Shown here: positions 47,673-56,885 of the stretch, in pieces | Position numbering within the stretch: position 1 is the stretch's first letter | Layout of the letters: each line of letters begins with the position of its first letter | Assembly: GCF_904846715.1 (NCBI RefSeq) | Contig: NZ_CAJHBU010000006.1 | Location: forward strand, 92,400 to 156,399 | Reading direction: 5' to 3' | DNA from: Psychrobacter vallis | GTDB taxonomy: Bacteria; Pseudomonadota; Gammaproteobacteria; Pseudomonadales; Moraxellaceae | Length of the DNA stretch: 64,000 nt | Position numbers and translations under genes: made by a program | The notes under the pieces: model-generated | What the model was told of the DNA's origin: nothing | Database searches by the model: none | Seen by the model: the letters and a program-made list of their open reading frames with translations, nothing else

Positions 47673-48884
47673 ACCTTTAATACACATGACTTGCTTCAAT
47701 GTATGCACCACCTCAACCAAGTCCGCTTGATTGGCCATCACCTCATCAATGTCTTTATACGCACCCGGTATCTCATCGATGATGCCTTTGTCTTTGCGAC
47801 ATTCAACGCCATCGGTTTGCGCCTTTAGCTCATCAATAGTGAACGCTCGCATGGCTTTACCTCGGCTCATTTGTCGTCCTGCCCCATGTGAGCACGAACA
47901 AAAAGACTCCTCATTACCCAGACCACGGACAATAAACGATTTTGCGCCCATAGAGCCGGGGATAATACCAAGCTCACCTGCATAAGCACTGATCGCGCCT
48001 TTACGAGTGACATAGACATTCTCGCCAAAATGCACCTCTTCATTGACATAGTTATGGTGGCAATTGATAGCCTCTTTGGTAAGCTGAAATCGGGGCAATC
48101 CTGCTTGTGGAGACTGCATTGCTTTGATGACTAGACGCATCATCTCACGGCGATTTTCTAGCGCGTAATCCTGTGCCCAGCCCACTGCTTCGACGTAATC
48201 GGCAAAGCTATTTGATCCTTCAGCAAAGTAAGACAAATCTCGATCTGGCACATGACCAAAACGTGACTGGCGCTCTTTTTTAGCAAGGTTAATAAAATAC
48301 TGACCAATACAATTCCCAATACCACGACTACCCGAATGTAGCATTACCCAAACATCTTTATTTTCATCCAAACACAACTCAATGAAATGATTGCCACCGC
48401 CAAGTGTCCCCAATTGCTTCGCCCAAGTACGCTCAAAGCCTTTGAGCATTTTGAGTAAACCCGGATGCTTATCAGTAATTGGTTTTAGGCGTTTGCCAAG
48501 TGGATCGAGGGTCGAGTTTTTGGCTTGGATTTGCTTATGCATGTTGAAACCAACAGGCACCTGCTGCTCCACAATCAAGCGTAATGATTTTAGACTATCA
48601 GGCAAATCGTTTGCCGTTAAGGACAAACGCACCGCATTCATACCACAGCCAATATCCACACCGACTGCCGCAGGAATAATGGCAGACTTGGTCGGAATTA
48701 CACTACCGACGGTAGCGCCTTTACCGACGTGCACATCAGGCATGACGGCAATGTGTGAGTGTACAAATTCTAACTGCGCCATATTGCGTAATTGTTGTAT
48801 CGCACCTTGCTCAATATCGGCAGTATAAATTTTGACAGGTACGCCATGTTTGCTGTTTTTATTTAATACTAATTGAATGCTCAT
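47670..48884 (-). CDS. rtcB: RNA-splicing ligase RtcB
   Basis: 404 residues from the ATG at 48884 (MSIQLVLN), close to the 408-residue E. coli protein; 12 upstream in-frame codons look spurious. GTP- and Mn-dependent ligase joining 2',3'-cyclic-phosphate and 5'-OH RNA ends. Motifs: HIAVMPDVHVGKGATVGSVIPTK, GVDIGCGMNAVR (metal Cys), GTLGGGNHFIEL, HSGSRGIGN, EINCHHNYV, and the guanylylated-His region SFCSCSHGAGRQMSR. No rtcA or rtcR (sigma-54 regulator) is adjacent. The promoter would lie in the AT-rich 777-bp gap upstream; I see no -24/-12 element there. Confidence 0.95.
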   Translation of the reverse strand: MSIQLVLNKNSKHGVPVKIYTADIEQGAIQQLRNMAQLEFVHSHIAVMPDVHVGKGATVGSVIPTKSAIIPAAVGVDIGCGMNAVRLSLTANDLPDSLKSLRLIVEQQVPVGFNMHKQIQAKNSTLDPLGKRLKPITDKHPGLLKMLKGFERTWAKQLGTLGGGNHFIELCLDENKDVWVMLHSGSRGIGNCIGQYFINLAKKERQSRFGHVPDRDLSYFAEGSNSFADYVEAVGWAQDYALENRREMMRLVIKAMQSPQAGLPRFQLTKEAINCHHNYVNEEVHFGENVYVTRKGAISAYAGELGIIPGSMGAKSFIVRGLGNEESFCSCSHGAGRQMSRGKAMRAFTIDELKAQTDGVECRKDKGIIDEIPGAYKDIDEVMANQADLVEVVHTLKQVMCIKG

Positions 48885-49136
48885 TTTTTTATTAATTCCA
48901 TTTTTTATTTTTAAAACCACATAAAGTATTTTTAATTTACCTATTTTTATAATTATTAAACATTACTTACCTGTCTCAATTAAACAAGATGTCTAATAAG
49001 AAAATAAAATGATAAATAAAATTTATAGGCAATAAAATACCGTTTTCTATTGATTGCAAATCAATAGAAATAATGGTCAATTTATTATGGACGTTTTAAA
49101 GAAAAATTTTACCATACCAAAAACTAAAGCATAAAT

Positions 49137-49298
49137 ATGATGCACACGGATAGGCATCAGCTAAATGATAGCGTCAGTAACCTTAGCGGTAATAACGGTA
49201 AAGGAATGTATAAGACAGACAGCAGCAAGCGCAAAATTGCTTAGCACAATCGCATAGCTATTTTAGACACAGGAGACTTAAGGGAGGTAAGCGAGTAA
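49137..49298 (+). pseudogene. Possible decayed small ORF in the rtcB-lysE gap
   Basis: The 48885-49661 gap is AT-rich except here. One frame reads 35 residues from ATG 49137 (MMHTDRHQLNDSV..KRKIA), stops at TAG 49242, then continues 17 residues in the same frame (HNRIAILDTGDLREVSE) to TAA. Composition looks protein-like, but the family is unrecognised and there is no good ribosome site. It could equally be a structured RNA or chance. The rest of the gap shows only AT-rich sequence and the lysE terminator. Confidence 0.2.
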
Positions 49299-49581
49299 AT
49301 ACAAGAAGCCATTCATTGATATTAATACATACTATATTAATAAACAGCAGCTATATAAATTTAGCCAAACCTTTTTGAAGTCATCATTACTGGCGTGTGA
49401 TTCACACATTCAATCTTTAAAAACGTCTTGATAGTTATATAGGACACGATGATTTCTCCATAGGTTATGGCTAATGTCAGTATGACAATAGCGGTTTGAT
49501 TAAAAGAATTTATATTATACAAGAAAACTATAAATCAATGCGATTATAATAACGATTTAAAAATTAATGTCAATATCTTTT

Positions 49582-49630
49582 TAAAAAATTAGCCAGAATA
49601 TTTATTCTATATAATAAACATTCTGGCTAA
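49582..49630 (-). terminator. Terminator after the lysE-type gene
   Basis: TTAGCCAGAAT / ATTCTGGCTAA with further ATTTATT/AATAAAC pairing inside; followed on the minus strand by ATTTTTTAAAAA. Confidence 0.8.
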
Positions 49631-49661
49631 GACAATCACTTTAGACAATAACTAAATATTT

Positions 49662-50390
49662 TTAAACCATAAAACTGTTTATCACTTCAGCCAATAAAGC
49701 CGCAGCAATTATTATAAATATCACTCCACAACCACGGTTAAGCCACGCCAAACGATTGCCCATATCGAGCCAACTTGCCAGCTTTTTGCCGCCTAGCGTA
49801 TAGATGATTTGCCAAATCGTTTCGCTTAAAAACAAGCCCACGGTCAATAAAATATATTGTGGCCATAGTGGCGCACTAAAATTGATAAACTTGGGGAAAA
49901 AAGCAGCAAAGAATAGAATGGCCTTTGGATTGGATAACGACACCCAAACCCCAGTACGAAATAACGTCATGTTGCTTGGGACAATTTTAGTCGCCGCACT
50001 AGAGAGCGAAGGCGGTTGGGGCTGTTTATCCATGGCCTGAGCGGTTGGATAATCCGCTGCTACCTCCGCACTCAACTCACGAGCATCGCTCATCAAGCTC
50101 CCATCACCAGCATCCCGCCAAGAACTGATACCCAAATAGATTAAATATCCGGCTCCTACGGCTTTAATAATCGTCAGTAACCAAGGTGACTGGCGACTGA
50201 TCGCATCCAAGCCAAGCAATGTCGATAGCAGCAAGATAAACAGTCCGAGACTCAGACCTGCCAGCGTCCAAAATGTCCGCTTTATGCCATAATTCATGCC
50301 ATACTGGAACGCTAGCAGCATATTTGGACCTGGGGTCGCTGAGATAAAAAACGTACTTGCAAAAAACACCACAAACAGATGCCAAGACAT
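49662..50390 (-). CDS. LysE/RhtB-family amino-acid exporter
   Basis: 242 residues with about six membrane helices. Family start FFISATPGPNMLLAFQYGMNYG, then LGISSWRD, LSNPKAILFFAAFFPKFI, and the closing WLNRGCGVIFIIIAAALL. Exports amino acids or homoserine lactone-type compounds; substrate unknown. A ~45-residue hydrophilic loop (about 95-140, Ala/Pro/Gln-rich) is longer than usual. ATG preceded by AGGAA. Downstream of argE on the same strand but with a terminator between. Confidence 0.85.
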   Translation of the reverse strand: MSWHLFVVFFASTFFISATPGPNMLLAFQYGMNYGIKRTFWTLAGLSLGLFILLLSTLLGLDAISRQSPWLLTIIKAVGAGYLIYLGISSWRDAGDGSLMSDARELSAEVAADYPTAQAMDKQPQPPSLSSAATKIVPSNMTLFRTGVWVSLSNPKAILFFAAFFPKFINFSAPLWPQYILLTVGLFLSETIWQIIYTLGGKKLASWLDMGNRLAWLNRGCGVIFIIIAAALLAEVINSFMV

Positions 50391-50450
50391 CAGCCAATTC
50401 CTATTTCGTTATGCATAAACAGTGTTTAATATAAACTGTTACGCCACCAA

Positions 50451-50486
50451 AAAATAAACACCGCCATAAAGACGGTGTATTTTATA
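50451..50486 (-). terminator. Terminator after argE
   Basis: ACACCG / CGGTGT stem in ATAAACACCGCC...GACGGTGTAT context with T run on the minus strand; 41 bp past the stop. Confidence 0.75.
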
Positions 50487-50526
50487 CTTACTCATATTAT
50501 ATACATATGTTTGGCATTTTTATAGA

Positions 50527-51762
50527 TTATTTAATTGTGCAGCTCGTCAGCAACTTCTGCAAAAACTCATCACAGCGTGCCATTTCGCTCAGTTCAACAT
50601 ATTCATCCGCTTTATGAGCTTGTTCAATGCTACCAGGGCCGCAGATGATGGTTGGAATGCCGCTATTTGTAAACTGACCACCCTCAGTCGCATAAGCCAC
50701 TTTATGACGTTTATCGTCTTCCGTCAAGGCGGCGATTAACGCTTGTAACTCAGCACTATCATCGTCAGTCATGGCAGGCACGCTTTCTTCTTGCATCAGC
50801 TCAATACCTGTCTCTGGTGCGCGTGTTTGCATTTGAGCACTTAGCTCTGCAACCTTTGCTTGAATGGGCACAAGAATGTCCTCTTGCGTCATATGCGGCA
50901 GATTACGATAGTCAAAGGTAAACTCACACAGATTGGGTACAATATTGGTCGCTGTACCACCTTGGATGGTGCCCACAGATAAGGTTGAATAAGGCACATC
51001 AAACAGCGGATCATTGTCATCGCGATGACTGATTTCTTCTGCCAATGTATCCACGTAGCTGATCAAACGGCTGGCATAGCTAATGGCATTGACACCTTGC
51101 GCCGTCAGTGATGAATGCGCAGACTTGCCATGGACACGGCAGCGATAAACCGCAATGCCTTTATGCGCGACCACCATCGTCATCTTGGTCGGCTCACCAA
51201 CGATACAATAAGCAGGCGTAATACCTCGCGCTTTTAAGTCTGCCAAAATCAAGGGCGCACCCAAACATCCTACCTCTTCGTCGAATGACAAAGCCAAGTG
51301 CAAGGGATGACGTAATTGACCACTGCGTGATAACTGCACCGCTTTTGGCAATAGCGTCAATGCACAAGCGATAAAGCCTTTCATATCACATGCCCCGCGC
51401 CCATAAAGCTTGTCGCCGCGAATCGTTGCCGTAAATGGCTCAGACGTCCAGTCTTGCCCATCAACTGGCACGACATCCGTGTGTCCTGACAGCACCAGAC
51501 CGTGATTTATTTCATCAGAGTTTTTGCCTGCTGGCACAGTGACGAATAGATTGGCTTTGTTTTTGGCTTCATTAAAAGTCAAATCCACGACTAAACCTAA
51601 CTGCTCACAATAAGATTTTACATCTTCAATAAGTGCCAAGTTGGAATGGCGACTGACTGTATCAAAGCCAATCAAGCGCGTTAGCCAATCAATGCTGTCT
51701 TTAGGATAATGGGCATCCTGTACAGTTTGATTAATATTATCGATACGAGTTGATACAGTCAT
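50527..51762 (-). CDS. argE: Acetylornithine deacetylase
   Basis: 411 residues, M20 metallopeptidase family. Removes acetyl from N-acetylornithine in arginine synthesis. Zinc-site motifs: LVLSGHTDVVPVDGQDW, LYGRGACDMKGFIA, ALSFDEEVGCLGAP (catalytic Glu), IVGEPTKM, and a final CGPGSIEQAHKADEYVEL. The dimerisation domain (residues ~200-300) is intact. AAGGA before the ATG. A desuccinylase (DapE) is unlikely given length and motifs. 35 bp from the upstream deaminase gene, possibly co-transcribed. Confidence 0.9.
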   Translation of the reverse strand: MTVSTRIDNINQTVQDAHYPKDSIDWLTRLIGFDTVSRHSNLALIEDVKSYCEQLGLVVDLTFNEAKNKANLFVTVPAGKNSDEINHGLVLSGHTDVVPVDGQDWTSEPFTATIRGDKLYGRGACDMKGFIACALTLLPKAVQLSRSGQLRHPLHLALSFDEEVGCLGAPLILADLKARGITPAYCIVGEPTKMTMVVAHKGIAVYRCRVHGKSAHSSLTAQGVNAISYASRLISYVDTLAEEISHRDDNDPLFDVPYSTLSVGTIQGGTATNIVPNLCEFTFDYRNLPHMTQEDILVPIQAKVAELSAQMQTRAPETGIELMQEESVPAMTDDDSAELQALIAALTEDDKRHKVAYATEGGQFTNSGIPTIICGPGSIEQAHKADEYVELSEMARCDEFLQKLLTSCTIK

Positions 51763-51796
51763 AAAATATCCTTATTACGGTCTATGGTAAAAAAGG

Positions 51797-52279
51797 TTAG
51801 CCTTTTTTAAATGAGCGCCGCTGCAACGCTTTGATTTCTTCATCCAGTCCCGTAATCGGGCCTTGTACTGGCACGTTTGGCGCTACTTCTTGAATACTTA
51901 ATGAGTTTATGGGTGATGTGGATTGTACGCCCATCGCTTCCATCCACTCGCTAAGCTGTTTTGACGAACTGATATAAACAATACGCCCAAGACCAGCCCA
52001 CGCGTGCGCCGCTGAACACATGGCGCAGTGCTCACCTGAAGTATAAACCACTGCTTTTGTACGCGCGTCAGCTGTCATATTTTCTGCCGCCCACTTTGCA
52101 ATAGCGATTTCAGGATGGTAAGTGGCATCGACAGTATTGGCCCGATTACGATCTTCATGTAACACCTGACCATCGCCGTCAACCAAGACACTACCAAATG
52201 GCTCATCACCCGCCTCTAGCGCTTCAGTAGCAAGCTCTACACAGCGGCGCAAATACACCATATCATTGTCAGTAATCAT
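51797..52279 (-). CDS. Nucleoside/nucleobase deaminase of the CDA fold
   Basis: 160 residues from the ATG at 52279, placed six bases after AAGGAG; ATGs upstream overlap or precede that site. Zinc motifs: YHPEIAIAKWA (HxE with Pro in place of Ala) and GEHCAMCSAAHAW (usual PCxxC has His before the first Cys). These variants are typical of a proteobacterial nucleoside-deaminase group. May act on guanine, cytosine or modified purines; not the tRNA adenosine deaminase TadA, which has HAE and PCxMC. Confidence 0.8.
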   Translation of the reverse strand: MITDNDMVYLRRCVELATEALEAGDEPFGSVLVDGDGQVLHEDRNRANTVDATYHPEIAIAKWAAENMTADARTKAVVYTSGEHCAMCSAAHAWAGLGRIVYISSSKQLSEWMEAMGVQSTSPINSLSIQEVAPNVPVQGPITGLDEEIKALQRRSFKKG

Positions 52280-52371
52280 CCCCATCTCCTTTTCGCACTT
52301 CATACTAGGCATTTCGTACTAGGATGTGTTGAATATTAACCCATATCAAAGCATTTACGATGGCATCTTTG

Positions 52372-53025
52372 TTATGAAGGACGGTTTTGATTCATCGCAT
52401 CGACGACTGGCGGCATTGGCTTTGGTAATTTACCTTCTGCCTGTAGCTCTTTGGTTGTCTTGGCATCGATAGCGAGTCCAGAGATGAGTGCGATGTCTTT
52501 GACTGGCTTACGCGTGCGGGTGGCAAAACTCACTGGCACCATACGGGCAAACTCATAAAGATACAGATAAGACTCTTCGCCGCCTTCAAAATCCTCATCG
52601 TCCTCTAAACGAATCGCGCCAATCTTGGCCAAATCCGTGAGCATCTCATTTTCTTCGCTGGTGAGACGACAATCGGTAATACCAAAGCCCGTCATAAAAC
52701 CATTTGCCCACTGTTTCAATGCTATCACACGCTCGTATAAATCGTGTTCATCATCAGGTATCAGTGGCATGTAAGAATAAGCGTCGTCTTTATCTTTTAG
52801 TTGAAACACGATATCTTCCGCTTCTTCAGTCAACAAGGTTAAGGCAGGCTCTGGTAATGACCCAAAACTCAGCTCCTCAAATACCTTTGCCCATACGGTT
52901 TCATCAGGGGCATTACAGGCCGTCATTAACCCTGTCATGAGGCCATGCACCTCACTGATAGACACGTCTGTCCAGTCGTCAAAAGCAGTCAGCCAAGTAT
53001 TCCAGCCTGAGATATTGTCATTCAT
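52372..53025 (-). CDS. UPF0149 (YgfB/YecA) family protein
   Basis: 217 residues, acidic and all-helical. Typical blocks: SISEVHGLMTGLMTACN near the start, ALKQWANGFMTGFGI in the middle, and a C-terminal segment with YLYEFARMVPVSF. No C-terminal SEC-C zinc motif, so YgfB-like rather than YecA-like. Divergent from a coiled-coil gene and zapA, the usual ygfB neighbourhood. In Pseudomonas aeruginosa YgfB represses ampDh3 and affects beta-lactam resistance; that role here is unknown. Confidence 0.85.
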   Translation of the reverse strand: MNDNISGWNTWLTAFDDWTDVSISEVHGLMTGLMTACNAPDETVWAKVFEELSFGSLPEPALTLLTEEAEDIVFQLKDKDDAYSYMPLIPDDEHDLYERVIALKQWANGFMTGFGITDCRLTSEENEMLTDLAKIGAIRLEDDEDFEGGEESYLYLYEFARMVPVSFATRTRKPVKDIALISGLAIDAKTTKELQAEGKLPKPMPPVVDAMNQNRPS

Positions 53026-53237
53026 AATAGATGTCCTAGTAATTAATTATTGCTAAAAAAATAGAAGTAGATAGCGTGCAATGTCATTGACAAGGCCACG
53101 GCTAATAGAAATAAAAAGGCCCAACCCAATACGTGTAATTACTTTGTTGATATAGATATTATGCGGTCACCTATGGCATTATTAAACGCAGAAAACAAAA
53201 TTCATCCACGCTTACTTGTTAAGGATAAAAACTGACT

Positions 53238-53678
53238 ATGTATGACCAACTTAGAATATTAGAAAAAATGGTACTCGACATCAAAAAACAGTATCAGCTT
53301 GTCAGTGCTGAACTTAGCAGCGTCAAACAAAACCCCGTTACCAATACACAAGAGCTTGCCGCCTTAAAAACCAAGCTTGATACCAGTTATACTGAACGCG
53401 ATGGTGCCAAAAAACAACTAAACGATCTCGACAAGCGCTACCAAAACCTTGCAGAAGCGCATCATATGATTGGTGAAGAGCAAGACAAACTACAAAAACA
53501 AATCAGCCAATTGCAGCAGCAAAATAGCGAATTGCAACAACACAATAATGAGCTAAAACAACAATACAATGACATCAAACAACAAAATAGTGAACTGCAA
53601 AAAAAGAACCAACTGGCAGCCGAGCGCACACAAGTCGTATTACAACGCCTCACCCGCATCGACCAAGCAGAAGGTTAA
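53238..53678 (+). CDS. Coiled-coil protein, ZapB/TIGR02449-like position
   Basis: 146 residues, almost entirely coiled coil with Leu/Ile at heptad spacing. The second half is a run of Gln/Asn-rich repeats built on QQNSELQ, QHNNELK, QQYNDIK, QQNSELQ. No other domain. Lies between ygfB and zapA, where many gamma-proteobacteria carry a ~65-residue coiled-coil protein (TIGR02449); this one is twice as long. A role in division is plausible but only by context. AAGGA before the ATG. Confidence 0.7.
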   Translation: MYDQLRILEKMVLDIKKQYQLVSAELSSVKQNPVTNTQELAALKTKLDTSYTERDGAKKQLNDLDKRYQNLAEAHHMIGEEQDKLQKQISQLQQQNSELQQHNNELKQQYNDIKQQNSELQKKNQLAAERTQVVLQRLTRIDQAEG

Positions 53679-53786
53679 CGAGTTGCTATAACAAATGGCA
53701 GAGACATACTACTTATCAGACTGCCCAACACTACTTGTAATATCTGCTACCACTCTTTTCACTGACCAAATATTGTAGGATCTATC

Positions 53787-54248
53787 ATGACCGACGACCA
53801 AAGCAAATCGATAGAAAAACAGCAACAGAACAATCAAACACAAAACACTCAAGCACCAAGTAAAGAGTTACAACCACAGAAAACAGCTCCAACAGGGTCA
53901 AGTGCATCAAATACTGCGGTTCAATCTAATAGCAAAGTGACTAAAGCGCCTGAACCCCAAATCAAAAAAGTAGATATTGCGATTGCTGGCGTTACCTATC
54001 CAATTTTTTGCCCCGTACATGAGCAAGAAGAACTACGCTCAGCGGTCTCTTATATCAACAACTACGCACTGGATCTAAAAAGAGACGCGCCAAGCCTTAG
54101 TCAAGAAAGCTTGTTGGTGTTGTGCTGTTTGGATCTGTACGAAAAAATTCATACCAATCAAAGAAATGATGAAGATCGTTTGCAGCAAGACAAACAGTCT
54201 GAAGCCTTACTCAATAAAATCATGAAAGACGCACATTCTGTTTTATAA
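53787..54248 (+). CDS. zapA: Cell division protein ZapA (long N-terminal tail)
   Basis: 153 residues. The ZapA core starts near residue 66: IKKVDIAIAGVTYPIFCPVHEQEELRSAVSYINNYALDL, then helices to QSEALLNKIMKD. ZapA bundles FtsZ filaments. Typical length is about 100; the extra ~65 residues are Gln/Asn/Thr/Pro-rich and probably disordered. AGGA before the ATG; 108 bp after the coiled-coil gene on the same strand. No 6S RNA gene (ssrS) fits in the 99 bp downstream, where it often lies in relatives. Confidence 0.85.
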   Translation: MTDDQSKSIEKQQQNNQTQNTQAPSKELQPQKTAPTGSSASNTAVQSNSKVTKAPEPQIKKVDIAIAGVTYPIFCPVHEQEELRSAVSYINNYALDLKRDAPSLSQESLLVLCCLDLYEKIHTNQRNDEDRLQQDKQSEALLNKIMKDAHSVL

Positions 54249-54287
54249 GTATAAATGCTTTGACTATAGTACCGATATATTGAACAG

Positions 54288-54323
54288 AGAAGCGCCTAGC
54301 TACCCAAGCTAAGCGCTTCTTTT
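54288..54323 (+). terminator. Terminator after zapA
   Basis: AGAAGCGC / GCGCTTCT with inner TAGC/GCTA pairing and T run; 40 bp beyond the zapA stop. Confidence 0.85.
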
Positions 54324-54347
54324 ATGCCTAATCGATAACCCCTCTGT

Positions 54348-54644
54348 TTATACGTTGGGATTATAGACTTTGCCCGCATGAAAATCTGCTTGATGCTCAT
54401 AATTGCAAAAGAACAGTTCTTTATCAGCTGCAACATTGCTGTCGTTATTTACGGCCAACGTTGGATTGGTCTCAAGGACGCCGCGATATTCAGCCAAGCT
54501 ATTGCCACAAAAATTGCACTGACGCGGTGTGGTCACATCACCTTCTTTTGGCATCATGCTCTTGGGTGCGCGTGGGTACATAAACTTATAAAAAGCCCAC
54601 ATTGAAGCCCAGATAATGAGGATTACAATAATAACAGCCAACAC
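54348..54644 (-). CDS. Small membrane protein with a zinc-ribbon-like motif (PP0621-like)
   Basis: 98 residues from a GTG start preceded by AAGGAG. One N-terminal membrane helix (LAVIIVILIIWASMWAFY), then a short domain with CNFCGNSL and FFCNYEH, a Cys2...Cys-His arrangement that could bind zinc. This pattern resembles the PP0621 family of unknown function. Convergent with zapA. Confidence 0.6.
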   Translation of the reverse strand: MLAVIIVILIIWASMWAFYKFMYPRAPKSMMPKEGDVTTPRQCNFCGNSLAEYRGVLETNPTLAVNNDSNVAADKELFFCNYEHQADFHAGKVYNPNV

Positions 54645-54706
54645 GGCAGTGCTCCTTCGAGTATGGATTAAGACATTATAAACTTAATGATGCAGAATGA
54701 TCGCAT

Positions 54707-54736
54707 AAAAAACTGGCTCAATGTGGCCAGTTTTTT
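54707..54736 (-). terminator. Terminator after glyS
   Basis: AAAAAACTGGC / GCCAGTTTTTT perfect 11-bp stem, 8-nt loop; 47 bp beyond the stop. Confidence 0.9.
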
Positions 54737-54782
54737 ATATTAAAAATAACATAACAAGATTAATAATCTAGTTTTAGAGGCA

Positions 54783-56876
54783 CTACAGCTGCAACTCGCT
54801 GATATCAGCCACCGTTAAGAACAAAGCACGAACCTGCTTGAGTAATGCTAAGCGATTATTTTTTAGCGCCTCATCCTCACTATTGACCATCACGTTATCA
54901 AAGAACTGTGTCAATGGCTCATCTAAGCTCGCAAGCGTCTGCAGTACTTGTGTATAGTCAGCGTTTTCTAGTAGTGGCGTCACTGCCGTCTGTGCTTGGC
55001 GAACACTGCTATACAAGTTCTGTTCAGCAGGCTCAGACAATAGCGCCTCATCGACCGTATCAGCAACATGCGCTTCTGACTTGGCCAATATATTGGCAAC
55101 GCGTTTGTTGGAATCAGCCAACATCGAGGCTTGTGCCAATTCACTAAAGGCTTGTACTGCACGAATACGTTGATCAAAATCAAGCGGCATGTGCGGATTG
55201 ATCGCTTGTACCGCCTGAATGGTATCAACGCTGACGCCTTGCTCTGTATACATCGCACGATATCGTGAGTTTAGGAACGCCATGACTTGGGTAAAAGTAT
55301 CGCCCATTTTGGCAATCTTGCTGCCATCAGTATCACTATAGTTTTTAATCGCTTGCTCGACCAACGCAACAAGGTTAATCGGTAATTGTTTTTCGATTAA
55401 AATACGCAAGATACCGATAGCCGAACGGCGCAAACTAAACGGATCTTTTGAGCCCGTCGGTGCTTGATCAATGGCAAAAATACCAACCAACGTATCTAAA
55501 CGATCCGCCAAGGCCAAACAAATACCAATCGGTGTCTTGGGTAATACATCACCACTAAACTTGGGCAAATATTGCTCTTCTAAGCTTGCCGCAACTGCTT
55601 CTGGCTCATTATTCAGACGCGCATAATATGTACCCGCGATGCCTTGCAACTCAGGATATTCACCAACGAGTGAGCTGGCCAAATCAGCTTTGGATAAAAT
55701 ACCCGCACGTACCGTCTCATCAATACTAATATCATGACCTTGCTGCTGCATCAAGGTAGCAATGAAGGCCGAAAGCTTAGCGATACGTTCAGACTTCTCC
55801 CAAATCGTACCCAGCTTGTCTTGGAATACGCGATTTTTCAGGCTTTCTGTGAGCGCAAATAATGGCTGCTTTTGATCTTGCAAAAAGAAAAACTCGGCAT
55901 CAGCCAAACGTGGACGTACGACTTTTTCATTGCCCTCAATGATCTGATTGGGATCCTTAGATTCAATATTGGTGATAAAAATAAAGTAAGGCTGTAGTTT
56001 GCCCGCTTTATCCGTCAAACAAAAATACTTTTGATCGGCTTGCATGGTCGAGATAAGCGCTTCTTGTGGCACTTGTAAAAAGCGCGGCTCAAAGCTTGCT
56101 CGTAGGGCAATTGGAAAATCGACCAAGGCGGTCACTTCGTCCAATAAATCTTGCGGTACGATAGCGTCTGAATTGACCTCATCAGCCAATGCTTTGACTT
56201 GGTTTTTGATCAGCATTTGACGCTTATCAAAGTCCGCCACGACTTTTAGACCATCAAGCAGTTGCTCATAATCATTGGCGTGCGCAATGTTATGGTAATC
56301 TGGACTGTGGAAGCGATGACCACGGGTTTGCGTACCGGTCTCATGTCCTTGGATAGTGGCAGGAATTACCGCCTCATCCTGCATCAATACCGCCCATTGT
56401 ACTGGACGCACAAACTCATTGCGGCTCGCACCTGAACGCATGCGCTTAGCAATCGGTAAATTATCAAGCGCAGTTTGAAACACTGTTGGCAGCAGTTCAG
56501 TGGTCGCTTGGCCATGAATGGTTTGCTCATAACCAACATAATCACCCTTATCGGTGCTAATAGTCGTCAGCTGGCTGGCATCGATACCTAGGCCATTGGC
56601 AAAACCCATTGCCGCACGCGTTGGATTGCCCTCTGCGTCAAATGCCGCCTTAATCGCTGGCCCTCGTTTTTGCTCAGTGCGATCCGGCTGTTTATCGCTA
56701 ATACCTTGAATCTGAATCGCCAAACGACGCGGAGCGGCAAAGGCTTTGATATTATCAAACGTAATATCAGCTTCATTCAATTGCTCAGTGACACTTGCTT
56801 GTAGCGCATCACGTAACGGTTTTAGACTCTTTGGAGGTAGCTCTTCACACCCCAGTTCAAATAGAATAGTACTCAT
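54783..56876 (-). CDS. glyS: Glycine--tRNA ligase beta subunit
   Basis: 697 residues, the usual size. With the alpha subunit forms the bacterial alpha2beta2 GlyRS; beta carries tRNA recognition. N-terminus ILFELGCEELPPKSLKPL, then ETGTQTRGHRF, VPQEALISTMQADQKYF, and GTKDPFSLRR-like GSKDPFSLRRSAIGILR, with an anticodon-binding DALR-type C-terminus. GGAG before the ATG. Nine bases downstream of glyQ, so one operon. Confidence 0.97.
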   Translation of the reverse strand: MSTILFELGCEELPPKSLKPLRDALQASVTEQLNEADITFDNIKAFAAPRRLAIQIQGISDKQPDRTEQKRGPAIKAAFDAEGNPTRAAMGFANGLGIDASQLTTISTDKGDYVGYEQTIHGQATTELLPTVFQTALDNLPIAKRMRSGASRNEFVRPVQWAVLMQDEAVIPATIQGHETGTQTRGHRFHSPDYHNIAHANDYEQLLDGLKVVADFDKRQMLIKNQVKALADEVNSDAIVPQDLLDEVTALVDFPIALRASFEPRFLQVPQEALISTMQADQKYFCLTDKAGKLQPYFIFITNIESKDPNQIIEGNEKVVRPRLADAEFFFLQDQKQPLFALTESLKNRVFQDKLGTIWEKSERIAKLSAFIATLMQQQGHDISIDETVRAGILSKADLASSLVGEYPELQGIAGTYYARLNNEPEAVAASLEEQYLPKFSGDVLPKTPIGICLALADRLDTLVGIFAIDQAPTGSKDPFSLRRSAIGILRILIEKQLPINLVALVEQAIKNYSDTDGSKIAKMGDTFTQVMAFLNSRYRAMYTEQGVSVDTIQAVQAINPHMPLDFDQRIRAVQAFSELAQASMLADSNKRVANILAKSEAHVADTVDEALLSEPAEQNLYSSVRQAQTAVTPLLENADYTQVLQTLASLDEPLTQFFDNVMVNSEDEALKNNRLALLKQVRALFLTVADISELQL

Positions 56877-56885
56877 GGGATGCTC

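Noticed and set aside
54249..54347. 6S RNA gene downstream of zapA
   Set aside because: Only 99 bp are available, largely filled by a terminator; a ~180-nt RNA does not fit.
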